A stretch of 64,000 bases of DNA from Endozoicomonas sp. SCSIO W0465 (GTDB lineage: Bacteria; Pseudomonadota; Gammaproteobacteria; Pseudomonadales; Endozoicomonadaceae): contig NZ_CP092417.1 of assembly GCF_023716865.1 (NCBI RefSeq), positions 2,830,001-2,894,000 of the forward strand, in the 5' to 3' direction. The position numbers and the translations under genes were made by a program. Below, in pieces: positions 46,401 through 56,400 of the stretch (the stretch's first letter is position 1; each line of letters opens with the position of its first letter). Under the pieces are notes generated by a model that saw only the letters and a list, made by a program, of their open reading frames with translations, did no database searches and was not told the DNA's origin.

Positions 46401-47085
46401 AGTACACTTTGACGCTGCTTACTTGGCGGCCCGAAATGGCCAATTCCACATTGTTAAATGGCTCCTTGAGCAAGGCGTTGATCTTAACTTTGTTGGTCCA
46501 GGGGGCGAGAGTGTTTTGGGTGCTGCTATCGAAGCAGGCCATCTGCCCATGGTCCGCTGGCTCTATGAGCAAGGGGTGGATATTATTCGCTGGGTAAATC
46601 CATCTGGGCAAGGGGCATTGTTACAGTCGATATTTCGGGATCATCAGTCATTGGCTAAATGGTTACTCCTTAACGGAGTTCATTTAACAAAAAAAGACAT
46701 CAATCGAGCTATGACAGCTTCCGTTGACTTCCATGATCCGAAAAAGAAACTCTGTGCCACTTTATTTAAAATGACTTCTGTCGTCCGGCGAGTTGGTCTG
46801 GTCCAGTCGTTATCGTCCAATCAAAAACGTTGGCTGTTGCAAGTTCTGAAAATTCGATGTCAGGAAGGTGCTTCTGATGCACAGATTGATCAGGCATTTG
46901 CTCGTTTCAATAAATTTGATTACCAAAATAAGTTGGCGCATAAGTGTCTGTCAGTTGTTGCCAGAACCGTCAGGACCCACCATCCATCCATTGTCACTGC
47001 CTTTAATTATGTCAAAACAATGCCAATTCCCGGGACGCTCAAAAGTGAGTTAAAGGAGGTTCTGGAATCCTGGTTTTATCCCTGA
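43405..47085 (+). CDS. Large ankyrin-repeat protein
   Basis: This is a 1226-residue protein from the ATG at 43405 (MNNICVTQSS); an upstream TTG frame to 43255 is possible but less likely. After a ~80-residue polar N-terminus, ankyrin repeats cover most of the chain, around 30 units of the form GDNALTLAAxxGHLPVVKWLxxxGVDIH. Trp-Leu at the end of helix 2 is conserved in nearly every unit. The last ~100 residues are not ankyrin and end MPIPGTLKSELKEVLESWFY, weakly like the Cul5 box of a SOCS box. No signal peptide is seen. A host-interacting role is inferred from the class of protein. It sits between IS elements. Confidence 0.88.
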   Translation: MNNICVTQSSPAPLPAVSELPESDNHCINTAANTLDCSTGNLSRKRKCHIPDSEPEVRVNAPCPGGDDPIVPVKRCRRADIDREDSNGNTPLCLAAQNGQGEEINRLVREGAYIHHLNHAGNNALMLAAQTGQHDILTRFDLEEVDIFHVNREGDNALTLAAPGGHLPVVKWLVVMGANIYQCNLNGDNVLTLAAGSGQLPLLHWLLDSARNFITTPLDVNRENFEGNTALMLAAQNGHLEVAQLLAGHGSTLTHYNNEVSDALSLAAREGHIEIIQWLCTQNVNIHKIYPDDRTILHHAITGGHLPVVQWLLRMGVNPCQIDHNGSNCLMYAADCGHVELLDSLLPKALSGINQTNQCGNSPLLMAISGGHLKVARLLVQHGANIHQINREHNSALTLAASHHEPTARWLCSLDADIHYVDSDGNNAFMLAAASGFMELMESLALSGVDIHQVNHNGDNAFTLAASKGYLKASQWLWQKGLNIHQINQQHHNAVTLAAMAGSMAMVQWLHSVDVDMDQIASDGSASIPQRFGCNAFVLAVSNGHIELAQWLKRQGLNIHHTDYSDNNALMLAAQKGQLAAVRWLHQQGFGLDHINRSNHSYLSSSGKDNALSLAASYGHLSVVQWLFQQGVDLSHITECGNNVLMLAAQCGNLDMVRWLHNRGVDLHHVNELGDSALNLAASKGHLSVVQWLSFQRVSGGRNNQGDDAVSLATMHGHVSVVKWLGQRIALHQRYPDLLLLALKWSCQSLAVWFCLVGMNVCCFDKRGNSPLMLAAKNGYLALVNCFWQKGHNLHHLNQDRKNALMLAAENGHLPVIQWLYEKRVDILQKNARGDSALDIAVDEGHFEVAKWLFQRGATFQSDYRDIGHIVWVAESGQLEFLQWLHQLGFNLDHPQDSAMLCALSGNHLPIVKWCFQMGTNWQIVTESGDTCFTLAARSGDLRILKWLCQQTAGIQYADGIEGVDRTMLEDAASGGHLHILQWLKDQGLYFMAIHPGDEVHFDAAYLAARNGQFHIVKWLLEQGVDLNFVGPGGESVLGAAIEAGHLPMVRWLYEQGVDIIRWVNPSGQGALLQSIFRDHQSLAKWLLLNGVHLTKKDINRAMTASVDFHDPKKKLCATLFKMTSVVRRVGLVQSLSSNQKRWLLQVLKIRCQEGASDAQIDQAFARFNKFDYQNKLAHKCLSVVARTVRTHHPSIVTAFNYVKTMPIPGTLKSELKEVLESWFYP

Positions 47086-47109
47086 GGTTAGGAAATGGAA
47101 TACCTTTGG

Positions 47110-47664
47110 TTAGCTCACCGCAGCAAAGTGGCTTAGTATTCGGGCTGAAAGTTGATCAAATGGCGCCAGTCGATTACTCCCGCTCTCATCCGACATCGGC
47201 CTTAAGGCCGTTGGATGGCCTGCACCTTTACCCAGCACGTAATCAGCGGCTTTATCCTGGTCAACAACGCGCATCAGCTCCGGCTGGGAAAAATGGCTGT
47301 CTCCCCGGATAATGAGATGTGGCTTGAACATGGGGTCCTTACGCAAATGGTTGCTGTCATTGGCATCTTGATAACCGCATGCCATTTGTAGCACTCTTTG
47401 CGTCAGAAGATCCTGTATGGAATGGTCAATATAGGATTGATGTCGTTTGTCCTGGATTGCCTTGACGAGCCGGGGAATTAGCTCGCTGCGGATGGCCATT
47501 TCACGAAGCAGCAGCGCGCCAAAATCGGAGGACAACTCCCCTCCGTTAAAATCAGCTCCGACAGTTTTACCATTAACAGGGTGAAAACGAAGGGTTTCTT
47601 GTGTATGTTTCGTCATAGCAGGTTCCGGATTGCTTCTTCCGAAGCTTTTTTTTGGTCGACCCAA
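47110..47664 (-). pseudogene. IS1380-family transposase, 5' part with internal deletion
   Basis: From the likely ATG at 47616 (MTKHTQETLRFHPVNGKTVG) the start of an IS1380 transposase is clear: FGALLLREMAIRSELIPRLV and QRVLQMACGYQDANDSNHLR. The frame then jumps from RKDPMFK straight to PHLIIRGDSHFSQPELM, so about 100 residues are missing. After MSDES it runs into unrelated sequence. It is the inverse partner of the fragment at 40644. Confidence 0.8.
47182..47320 (-). repeat. 139-bp inverted repeat, right arm
   Basis: This is the inverse copy of 40644-40782 with one mismatch (TTTTTCCCAG against TTTTGCCCAG). Recombination between the arms would invert the segment with the large ankyrin gene. 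Confidence 0.85.
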
Positions 47665-47834
47665 TCATATCAGGTGATTGGGCGGAACCTGCTCTTATTT
47701 ATGAAATATCCGGGTTAGTAGAAAATTTTTTTTAGACATGTTGTTTGGCAATAAGTTCTGGTGGCGTGAAGGGCAGCTCTTACGTTACGGCTGAGGAGGG
47801 GGGTGATAAAACCAGCGGCGAAGTTCAGTTCATA

Positions 47835-47856
47835 GGGGACCCCTTCAGGAGTCCCC
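47835..47856 (-). terminator. Hairpin downstream of galK
   Basis: GGGGAC/GTCCCC stem, 15 bp past the galK stop on the minus strand. It is followed by little T, so it is a weak intrinsic terminator. The rest of 47665-47834 shows no gene. Confidence 0.5.
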
Positions 47857-47870
47857 ATGCATTTTATGGT

Positions 47871-49022
47871 TTATAAATCACTTGCTCCCCCGGAAGCCCG
47901 GCAAACATAGATATCAGCCACAAGCCCATTGGAGTACTCAGGATAGTGCTTGTGAACCGCTTGTTTGACGGCATCGACTCGTTCTTCGGGAATCAGTGCG
48001 ACTACGCAGCCACCAAATCCACCACCGGTCATTCTGACCCCACCTTCACTGCCAATGACGGCTTTGACAATGTCAACAATGCCGTCGATGGCGGGGACAG
48101 TAATTTCAAAATCATCGCGCATGGAGCGATGGGATTCGGCCATTAAACTGCCCATGGCTGCCAGGTCGCCCCTGGCCAGAGCCTCGGCTGCGGCAAGCGT
48201 ACGATCATTTTCAGTCACCACATGGCGGGCCCGGCGATAGGTGAGTTCATCCAGTTCACTTTGGCTGGCTTCCAGCTGATCCAGAGTAATATCTCGCAGA
48301 GCCTTGACGCCAAAATGTTGGGCTGCCGCTTCACACTGTGCCCGGCGGGTGTTGTACTCACTGTCCACCAGGCCGCGTTTGACATTGGAGTTGATAATCA
48401 CCACCGCTGCATTTTGAGGGATGGGCACCAGCCGGGTATCCAGTGACCGGCAATCCAGCAGCATGGCATGGTCTTCCTTGCCACAGGCTGAAATCATCTG
48501 GTCCATAATGCCGCACTTGCAGCCAACAAACTCGTTCTCTGCATGCTGGCCAATCAATGCCAGCTCTTTCAGGCTGACATCCAGTCCGGACATTCGGGTC
48601 AGGGTCAGTCCGGTAACCACTTCCAGACAGGCGGATGAACTGAGGCCGGCACCTTGGGGAACATTGCCAATAATGGCAATGTTGACACCTTTGAGGCTCA
48701 TGCCTTTTTCCATAAGAACGGTGGCCACGCCCCGGACATAATTACTCCAGAAGGCTTCGTCGCTATGGGGTACCGGTAAGGAAAGCTCAAACTCGGATAC
48801 CTGTCCGTCGTAACTGTGGGCAGTGGCAATGACTTTCTGGTCATCCCTGGGAGAAGCCGCAATCATGGCCTGGTAGTCAATGGCACAGGGCAATACAAAA
48901 CCGTCGTTGTAGTCGGTATGCTCACCAATCAGGTTGACCCGGCCAGGTGCCTGAAAATAGTGGGTTGGCTGATGACCGAAGGTTTTTTCGAACAGTTCAG
49001 TCAGGGTTTGTTTCTGGTTCAT
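47871..49022 (-). CDS. galK: Galactokinase
   Basis: This is a 383-residue GHMP kinase from the ATG at 49022 (MNQKQTLTEL), with GGAAAG upstream. The substrate signature is GRVNLIGEHTDYNDGFVLP. The ATP-binding motif GNVPQGAGLSSSACLEV and the late GGVRMTGGGFGGCVVAL are complete. It phosphorylates galactose to galactose-1-phosphate in the Leloir pathway. It is the last gene of the leftward galE-galT-galK operon, 68 bp after galT. Confidence 0.96.
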   Translation of the reverse strand: MNQKQTLTELFEKTFGHQPTHYFQAPGRVNLIGEHTDYNDGFVLPCAIDYQAMIAASPRDDQKVIATAHSYDGQVSEFELSLPVPHSDEAFWSNYVRGVATVLMEKGMSLKGVNIAIIGNVPQGAGLSSSACLEVVTGLTLTRMSGLDVSLKELALIGQHAENEFVGCKCGIMDQMISACGKEDHAMLLDCRSLDTRLVPIPQNAAVVIINSNVKRGLVDSEYNTRRAQCEAAAQHFGVKALRDITLDQLEASQSELDELTYRRARHVVTENDRTLAAAEALARGDLAAMGSLMAESHRSMRDDFEITVPAIDGIVDIVKAVIGSEGGVRMTGGGFGGCVVALIPEERVDAVKQAVHKHYPEYSNGLVADIYVCRASGGASDL

Positions 49023-49090
49023 CTTACTTTCCATAACTCGGACCAATCTTAAAGGCTTTTTGCAGGCTCAGCGCTTCTTTACAGAGAGCT

Positions 49091-50149
49091 TCACAGAGAG
49101 CTGCTGTCCAGATAATGCACATCGGGCAGTTCGCGCAGGCGGGTGGCAGCCTGTTCAGCGGTGAGGTCACGCTGCGTTTCTGCCAGCATTTCAAAGCCCA
49201 CCATAAACTTGCGAACGGTTGCTGATCTCAGCAGTGGTGGATAGAAGTGAGCGTGCAGTTGCCAGTGGCTATCATCGGTACTTGCCTCACCCGGATGACA
49301 GGGCGCACCATGCCAACCCATAGAGTAGGGGAATGAGGTCTGGAACAGATTGTCGTACTTTGTCGTCAGTTTTTTCAGGATTTCAGCCAGGGCATCACGT
49401 TCCACTTCGGTCAGATCCGGCATGCGAAGTACCTGTCGCTTGGGCAGCAGCAGCGTTTCAAATGGCCAGGCTGCCCAGTAAGGAACCACGGCAATCCAGT
49501 GATCGTTTTCAACGACGGTGCGTTCACCGGACTCGGATTCCCGCAGGGCGTATTCAACCAGCAGATTGTTGCCTTTTTCGTTCAACCATTGACGCTGGTT
49601 GTCGTTTTCTTTGCGCGCTTCGTTGGGTAGAAAACTACTGGCCCAGATCTGGCCATGGGGGTGAGGATTGGAACACCCCATCACGGCTCCCTTGTTTTCA
49701 AACAGCTGCACCCAGGGGTAGGTCTCCCCCAGTTCGATGACCTGTTCTGCCCAGGTATCCACGACCTTGCGGATTTCCTGTTCGGTTAACTGTGGCAGGG
49801 TTTTACTGTGATCCGGTGAAAAACAGATCACCCGTGCTTCCCCCCTGGCAGAGCTGCTCTGGAACAGGTCTGACTCGCTGGTGGCATCCGGGGTATCCGT
49901 CAGCAGTGCCGGGAAGTCATTGGGGAATATGTAGGGATCGGTGTAGTCCGGGTTACGGTCACCGGTAATACGGTCGTTGCCCGGGCAGAGAAAGCACTCC
50001 GGATCGTGTACTGGACGAAAGTCCGGTGCCGTTTTTTCCACCTGCCCCTGCCATGGGCGCTTGGCACGATGGGGGGATACCAGTACCCAGTCGCCAATCA
50101 GCGGATTGAATCGACGGTGCGGATGATCAACAGGATTAAATGGTGTCAT
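49091..50149 (-). CDS. galT: Galactose-1-phosphate uridylyltransferase
   Basis: This 352-residue HIT-fold enzyme swaps UMP between UDP-glucose and galactose-1-phosphate. The first motif is HPHRRFNPLIGDWVLVSPHRAKRPW. Zinc-binding Cys are present in ECFLCPGND. The active-site His is in GCSNPHPHGQIWASS, and the second His pair is in WQLHAHFYPPLL. Its ATG overlaps the galE stop by four bases, which indicates translational coupling. Confidence 0.97.
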   Translation of the reverse strand: MTPFNPVDHPHRRFNPLIGDWVLVSPHRAKRPWQGQVEKTAPDFRPVHDPECFLCPGNDRITGDRNPDYTDPYIFPNDFPALLTDTPDATSESDLFQSSSARGEARVICFSPDHSKTLPQLTEQEIRKVVDTWAEQVIELGETYPWVQLFENKGAVMGCSNPHPHGQIWASSFLPNEARKENDNQRQWLNEKGNNLLVEYALRESESGERTVVENDHWIAVVPYWAAWPFETLLLPKRQVLRMPDLTEVERDALAEILKKLTTKYDNLFQTSFPYSMGWHGAPCHPGEASTDDSHWQLHAHFYPPLLRSATVRKFMVGFEMLAETQRDLTAEQAATRLRELPDVHYLDSSSL

Positions 50150-51162
50150 TGGTTAAATCCGTTCGGGTTTTCTGACTGCCAGCGCCAGGTATCGATGGTC
50201 ATATCGTCAACGGTGCGGGTGGCTTTCCAGCCCAGCTTTTGCTCGGCATAGGCAGGATCGGCATAGCACTGGGCGATATCACCGGGGCGGCGTGGCTGGA
50301 TTTGATGAGGCAGCTGTTTGCCACAGGCTTTTTCAAAGGCGTGAAGCATCTCCAATACGCTGCTGCCTTTGCCAGTACCCAGGTTGTAAGTGTGGACGCC
50401 CTGATCGGCCCAATGGGTTCTCAAGGCGGCAAGATGGCCAAGGGCAAGGTCGACGACATGGATATAATCGCGGACACCGGTACCATCGTGGGTGGCGTAG
50501 TCATTGCCAAATACATTAAGTTGCTCCAGTTTGCCAACGGCCACCTGGGCAATATAGGGCATGAGGTTGTTGGGAATACCGCTGGGGTCTTCACCGATAA
50601 GGCCGGATTCGTGGGCACCAACCGGGTTGAAGTAGCGCAGAATACTGAAATTCCAGCGATCATCGGACGCAGCCGTATCACGGAGGATCTCCTCCACCAT
50701 AAATTTGCTTCGGCCGTAGGGGTTGGTGACCTGTCCGACCGGGAAGTCTTCCCTGATGGGCACTTCATGGGGGTCGCCATAAACGGTTGCAGATGAGCTG
50801 AAGACCAGATGACGTACATCAAACGCTGCCATGACTTCCAGCAGTGCTACGGTGCCGCTGACATTGTTATCAAAATAAGCCAGTGGTATCCGGGTAGACT
50901 CACCGACCGCTTTTAATCCGGCAAAATGAATCACTGCTTCAATGGAGTGCTTGCCGAATACGGTGCGTAGCGCCTCTTTATCGCGTATATCGACAGGATA
51001 AAAAGCGGGTTGCTTACCCGTCAGGCTTGCCACTCGGTGCAGGGACGTCTCATGGCTGTTGCACAGGTTATCAACGACGACCACGTCATAACCGGCATTC
51101 AATAATTCCAGACAGGTATGGCTACCAATATAGCCAGCGCCTCCGGTAATCAGGATACTCAT
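50146..51162 (-). CDS. galE: UDP-glucose 4-epimerase
   Basis: This 338-residue short-chain dehydrogenase-type epimerase has the NAD-binding motif ILITGGAGYIGSHTCLELL, the active-site Ser (VFSSSATVYG) and the Y-x-x-x-K of NPYGRSKFMVEE. It interconverts UDP-galactose and UDP-glucose. It is the first gene of the gal operon. Upstream, 51163-51326 should hold the promoter. No galR/galS operator was recognised. Confidence 0.97.
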   Translation of the reverse strand: MSILITGGAGYIGSHTCLELLNAGYDVVVVDNLCNSHETSLHRVASLTGKQPAFYPVDIRDKEALRTVFGKHSIEAVIHFAGLKAVGESTRIPLAYFDNNVSGTVALLEVMAAFDVRHLVFSSSATVYGDPHEVPIREDFPVGQVTNPYGRSKFMVEEILRDTAASDDRWNFSILRYFNPVGAHESGLIGEDPSGIPNNLMPYIAQVAVGKLEQLNVFGNDYATHDGTGVRDYIHVVDLALGHLAALRTHWADQGVHTYNLGTGKGSSVLEMLHAFEKACGKQLPHQIQPRRPGDIAQCYADPAYAEQKLGWKATRTVDDMTIDTWRWQSENPNGFNQ

Positions 51163-51326
51163 TGTCTACCTCATTCAGGCAGCGTGTCTGCCTGTTAAAT
51201 AATCGCTTGTGGATATTCTAGAAACAGATTACGGAGTATTTCTTTTACGGTTTTTTCTCTGTTTTTCCTGAAAACAAAGATTTCTGTGCTGGGAGCAGAT
51301 ATCATAATGAGGCTTTTTGATAAGGA

Positions 51327-52934
51327 GTAACTATTCAGCACTGAGCAAAGGCATATTACAGTAATTCCGAACAGCTCTATGAAGTGATTGATATATGTCC
51401 ATTCCCTGTTTTCTGGCAGACGACAAATAGCTGCGAATCCGTGCAAACATAGAACCACCGTCTGCACTCCTGAAGCAGCCTGAGATTTTCTGCTTTAACT
51501 TGGCCATTCGAACATCCCGCTCACTGCCATTGTTATCGAAGGGAATGGTAAAATCTGACATGAAGCGCAGTGTCTCAGCCTTGAACTCAGTGAGTCGTTT
51601 GAAGAGATTGTAAGCTTTAGTATTCTTGACTTTCTTGCGCTTAAGCTCCTCTCGTTGCTTCTCCATATAGACGACTTCTTTCATTAGAGCCCGCTGAAGC
51701 AACCGGTCATAAATCTTCTCGATTCGTTCACAGACAACACTTGGCATCTGTAGCATACCTATGGTCTTAAAGCCCTTGCAGTAATGCCAGGAAAGCCTCA
51801 GTAGCTTCATCAATCGCAACGCCAGTTGATTGCTGTCCCTATCAACAACACCCAAAAGCTCCCTCAGGTGATGGGCATTGCAAAGTACGTGAGTTGCCGC
51901 ATATGCAAAATAGGATTTCCAATGATCATGAACCAGAACGCCTGCAAATGTTAGCAGTATGCCCATCGTGTCCATGGCCTCACGACCTCGCTTTTCAGAC
52001 AAGTAGTAGAGCGTCCATTGTTCATCCCGCATAACGTGTAGCCAGTGCAAAGAGCCCTCGGCCCGCATACCCGTTTCATCGGCTCCGGCAACAGACGATT
52101 CCCGCAAGGCGTCACGAATAACCTCTTCAGTAGAAGCCAGATTTTCATAGGTTCTGGCCACAAAATTGGCGACAGTGCCTGCACTTACACTCATTTTATA
52201 GAGAGTATTAAAATACTCTGACACGCGCTTAAAAGGCAGGAAATGGTATTGGTTAAGATAGACGGCCATAGCCTGTGTGGCTGAGCCATATTGTGCGGCA
52301 GCGGTAACACCTTCCGGGAATTCAGCCTGATTCCGACAACCACAAGTGCAGATTTTTACTTCAGCTCTATGGGCCGTTACTTCAAATTCACCCGGTCTCC
52401 CTGGTTCAAACACCTGTCGTTCAATATATTTGACCGGCTCACTATCAAGAAGAGACGCCTGACATTTATTGCATTCTTTAACCGGAAGGTACTCAATATA
52501 GTCAGGGATATCGACCTGTTTAAGACAAGTGCCCTGATGCCCTTTCTTTCCACCGGCTTTATTACCAGAAGACTGTCTCAGACTTTTAGGATTGGGTTTT
52601 TCATCCGATGGATCGGTACCTTTATCTGCGGAAAGGTCGTCAGAATGATCTGGAGAATTACTGTTTTTACAAGGTTTTTGATAACCATCAGACGATGGCG
52701 GCTTGCTGCTGTTTTGACTGTTCTTGCCAACCTTTTCTTCCAATTCTCGACATCGCTCTTCCAGACAGGCAACTCTCATCCGCAGCTCTGCATTCTCTTT
52801 CAAGAGAATCTCAGCCGACATAGTTGCGGGTAGTTCTGGAATCATGCTGGCGAATATTGTGGAAAAATGGTGCTTAAGAGGATGGTATAAAAATCAGAAA
52901 ATTCCAGATTTATGTGGGGGTGCTGAACAGTTAC
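51327..52934 (-). mobile_element. IS66-family insertion sequence
   Basis: The element is about 1608 bp with imperfect inverted ends GTAACTATTCAGCAC (51327) and GTGCTGAACAGTTAC (ending 52934). It has only the tnpC-type gene. The two flanks (GATAAGGA and CTTTCTTG) are not duplicated, which suggests a deletion or rearrangement next to the element. The right flank opens into the middle of a YhcG gene. Degraded relatives are at 8834-9056 and 63375-63401. Confidence 0.85.
51331..52845 (-). CDS. IS66-family transposase (TnpC type)
   Basis: This 504-residue protein starts with a coiled coil (LLKENAELRMRVACLEERCR), followed by a Ser/Lys-rich linker and the zinc-finger block IEYLPVKECNKCQASLLDSEP. The DDE domain has SVAGADETGMRAEGSLHWLHV, GVLVHDHWKSYF and the end FDNNGSERDVRMAKLKQKIS. 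The length is normal and it seems intact. The stop falls next to the left terminal repeat. Confidence 0.92.
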   Translation of the reverse strand: MIPELPATMSAEILLKENAELRMRVACLEERCRELEEKVGKNSQNSSKPPSSDGYQKPCKNSNSPDHSDDLSADKGTDPSDEKPNPKSLRQSSGNKAGGKKGHQGTCLKQVDIPDYIEYLPVKECNKCQASLLDSEPVKYIERQVFEPGRPGEFEVTAHRAEVKICTCGCRNQAEFPEGVTAAAQYGSATQAMAVYLNQYHFLPFKRVSEYFNTLYKMSVSAGTVANFVARTYENLASTEEVIRDALRESSVAGADETGMRAEGSLHWLHVMRDEQWTLYYLSEKRGREAMDTMGILLTFAGVLVHDHWKSYFAYAATHVLCNAHHLRELLGVVDRDSNQLALRLMKLLRLSWHYCKGFKTIGMLQMPSVVCERIEKIYDRLLQRALMKEVVYMEKQREELKRKKVKNTKAYNLFKRLTEFKAETLRFMSDFTIPFDNNGSERDVRMAKLKQKISGCFRSADGGSMFARIRSYLSSARKQGMDIYQSLHRAVRNYCNMPLLSAE

Positions 52935-53412
52935 CTTTCTTGAATTGAACGACACCTACCTGGAAAAAGGTCTGGAAGATGCCATTCTGCGGGAGATGGA
53001 GCAGTTCCTGCTGGAACTGGGGATGGGCTTCACCTTTGTTGCCCGTCAGCACCGGGTTCAGATTGATGAGGATGACTTTTATATTGATCTGCTGTTTTAC
53101 AACCGCAAGCTGCAACGGCTGGTGGCTGTCGAGCTAAAGACCGGCAAGTTCAAGGCAGAGTATAAGGGGCAGATGGAGCTCTACCTGCGCTGGCTGGATA
53201 AGCATGACCGACAGTCCGGGGAAGCGTCACCCATTGGCATTATTCTCTGTGCGGGTAAAAAGCAGGAACAGATCGAACTGCTGGAGCTGGATAAAAGCGG
53301 CATCCATGTGGCGGATTACCTGACCAACCTGCCGCCCAAAGCGGTGCTGGAAGAACGCTTCCAGCAGGCTATCCACAATGCCCGCCAGCGTATTGAGAAC
53401 AAAAGTGAGTAG
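52935..53412 (+). pseudogene. YhcG/DUF1016 nuclease, N-terminal half lost
   Basis: The frame begins right at the IS66 end (FLELNDTYLEKGLEDAIL) with no proper start codon. It holds the C-terminal PD-(D/E)xK nuclease domain of YhcG: FVARQHRVQIDEDDFYIDLLFYNRKL then LVAVELKTGKFKAEYKGQME. The catalytic Asp and the E-L-K are kept. Full members are about 340-370 residues and have a DUF1016 N-terminal part, which is missing. YhcG genes often lie inside type I restriction loci, consistent with hsdR just downstream. Confidence 0.85.
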
Positions 53413-53415
53413 TCT

Positions 53416-56400
53416 ATGAGCAGGGACGCGACTGTTGAGGCCGTTTTCCAGAACGAAATAATTGCCCAGATGCAGGCCAATGGCTGGCTATTGGGTTCCG
53501 GCGACCAGTACCACCGGGAAACGGCGTTGTACACCGGCGATGTGCTTGGTTTTGTCAAACAGACCCAGCCGAAGGAGTGGGCGAAGCTCTGTAAGGTATT
53601 CCCCTCGGATTCGGAACAGCACTTTATCAGCCACCTGGTGACCCAGCTTAATAAAGCTGACCCCAATGCCATTGATAAAGAGCTACGCAGTTACGGTACC
53701 CTTGGGGTGTTACGTCATGGCCTGAAGATTCGCAATGCCCGGTTTCGCCTGTGCCAGTTTATGCCGGAGCATGATCTGAATCCGGATGCGCTGGCCCGTT
53801 ATAAAGAAAACCGTTGTCGTCTTGTGCCGGAGCTGGTGTATTCGCCCTATGCTACCGATGAGCACCTTGCCGAAACCGGTAAAAAGGCCAGGTCGTGGCG
53901 CATTGATCTGGTGCTGTTTATCAATGGTCTGCCGGTATCGACGCTGGAGTTGAAATCCGAGTTCAAGCAGTCGGTGGATAACGCCATTCGGCAGTACAAA
54001 AACACTCGCTTACCCAAAGACCCGGAAACCGTTAAGCCGGAACCCCTGCTCACCTTCAAGCGTGGGGCGCTGGTGCATTTTGCTGTCAGCCAGTATCAGG
54101 TTTATATGGCAACCCGGTTGGCCGGTGCTGATACCTTCTTCCTGCCGTTTAATAAGGGGACAAAAGAAGGTGGCGCTGGTAATGATATTCCCGACGATGA
54201 AAACCGCTATGCCACCGATTACCTGTGGAATGAGGTGCTGCTGCCGGACAACCTGCTGAATATTCTTGCCCGTTACGTTCACCTTGAGATTAAGGAGTCC
54301 GAAGACTGGGAAGGCCGCAAAACTAAAAAGGAGACGCTGATTTTTCCCCGGTATCACCAGTGGGATGTGGTGCGTAAACTGATTGGCGCTGCCCGTAACG
54401 AAGGTTCTGGCCACCGTTACCTGGTGCAGCACAGTGCCGGTTCTGGCAAGTCCAACTCTATTGCCTGGACAGCCCATCAGCTATCCACCCTTTATAAAGA
54501 CGATGGAGACAAACAGTTCCATTCCGTGGTCGTGATTACTGACCGGACGGTGCTGGACGATCAGCTCCAGGATACCATCTACCAGTTTGAACACGCCGAT
54601 GGAGTGGTGGGTCGTATTAACAATAAAGAGGGTCAGGGCTCCAAATCAGAGAAACTGGCCAGTGCCCTGGAAAATGCCCAGCCGATTATTATCGTGACCA
54701 TCCAGACCTTTCCGTTTGTACTGGCAGCTATTGAGAGCAGTACCAATCTGCAGAAACGTCGTTATGCCATTATTGCCGATGAGGCGCACTCTTCCCAGAC
54801 AGGTGATACCGCCAAGAAGCTGAAAGAGGTGCTGATGGTGGATGGTGAAGCAAAAGAAGCAGAGCTGTCGGCAGAAGACAAGTTGAATGCGTCAGTCGCC
54901 GCACGACGGAAGAGTAGTAATCTCAGTTACTTTGCTTTTACGGCTACTCCAAAGGCAAAGACCCTGGAAACTTTTGGCCGGTTGCCTGACCCGGATGAAC
55001 CTCCTTCGAAGAAGAACCTGCCCCAGGCATTCCATGTGTACTCCATGCGACAGGCCATTGAAGAAGGCTTTATCCTGGATGTGCTGAAGAACTACACCAA
55101 TTACAAAGTCGCCTACAAGCTGGCCCAGAAGATTGCCGCTACCGATGAGGAAGTGGACAGCAAACGTGCCAAGGTGAAGGTGGGGCGCTGGGTACGCCTC
55201 CATGAGCACAATATCAGCCAGAAGGTAAAGGTGATCGTCCAGCACTTTGAGGGAACATGTGATGGGGCTGCTGTGGTCAGGCCAAGGCGATGGTGGTGAC
55301 CAGTTCCCGCAAGGAGGCGGTGCGCTATAAGCTGGGGTTTGAGAAGTATCTGGCTGAACACAAGAGTTCCATTGCCGTGATGGGTGGCCTTTTCCGGTGA
55401 GGTGCAGTTCGACCAGAATGATCCGGACAGTGCCGCCATTCTTGATGAGAAATTTACGGAAAAAAATATGAATCCCGGCCTCAAAGGACGGGATATGCGT
55501 AAGGCGTTCGATACCGACGATTACCAGATTATGCTGGTGGCCAATAAGTTCCAGACCGGCTTTGACCAGCCCAAGCTCTGTGCCATGTATGTGGATAAAC
55601 CGTTGGGTGGTGTGGAGTGTGTGCAAACCCTTTCCCGGCTTAATCGTACCTATCCCGGCAAGGCGGAGAGCGGCACCTTTGTGCTGGACTTTGTTAATCA
55701 GCCTGACGATATTCTGGCCGCCTTCCAGCCTTACTACCAGACGGCAGAGCTGGCGGATGTGTCTGACCCGGACAAAATCTATGATCTGCATGAAAAGCTG
55801 CGGGCCAGTGGCATCTTTACCTGGAATGAAGTGGCGAGGTTCTGCGAAGCCTTCCTGACCAGGAAGAAAAGCAATGCTGCTGTCAGTAATATCTGCAAGC
55901 CTGCGGTGGAGCGGTGGCAGAAGCGTTACAGCTCCGCCGTGGCGGCTTACGAGCAGGCTTGGGATATGCTGGACCGGATGAAAAAGTCCGGAGATGCGGT
56001 GCTGATCGCCAACGGGGAAAGGGGAAAACAGCCTGAAGGAGTGCAAGCAGGAAAAAGACCGGCTGGAGATTTTCAAGAAAGACCTGGGCAGCTATACCCG
56101 TTACTACGAGTTTATGTCCCAGATTGTCGATTACGATGATATTGAACTGGAACAGCTCAGCCTGTTTGCCCGTTACCTGCGGCCGCTGCTTCGGGAGCAG
56201 GTTCTGGACGAAGACGATATTGATCTGGATAACGTGGTGATGAGCCACTATCGTCTTTCCAAAATCCGGCAGCAGGCCATTCAGCTTAAGGAAGACAGCC
56301 CCGAGTACAAACTGGAACCGGGCAGCGAGATGGGTACTGCAAAACCCAAGGATAAGAAAGAGGAGTTTGTGTCGCAGATTCTTGCCCGGTTGAATGAGCT

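Noticed and set aside
53416..55299. A short but complete HsdR-like protein
   Set aside because: The frame ends in the middle of the helicase region and the missing motifs continue downstream in other frames, so it is a broken gene.
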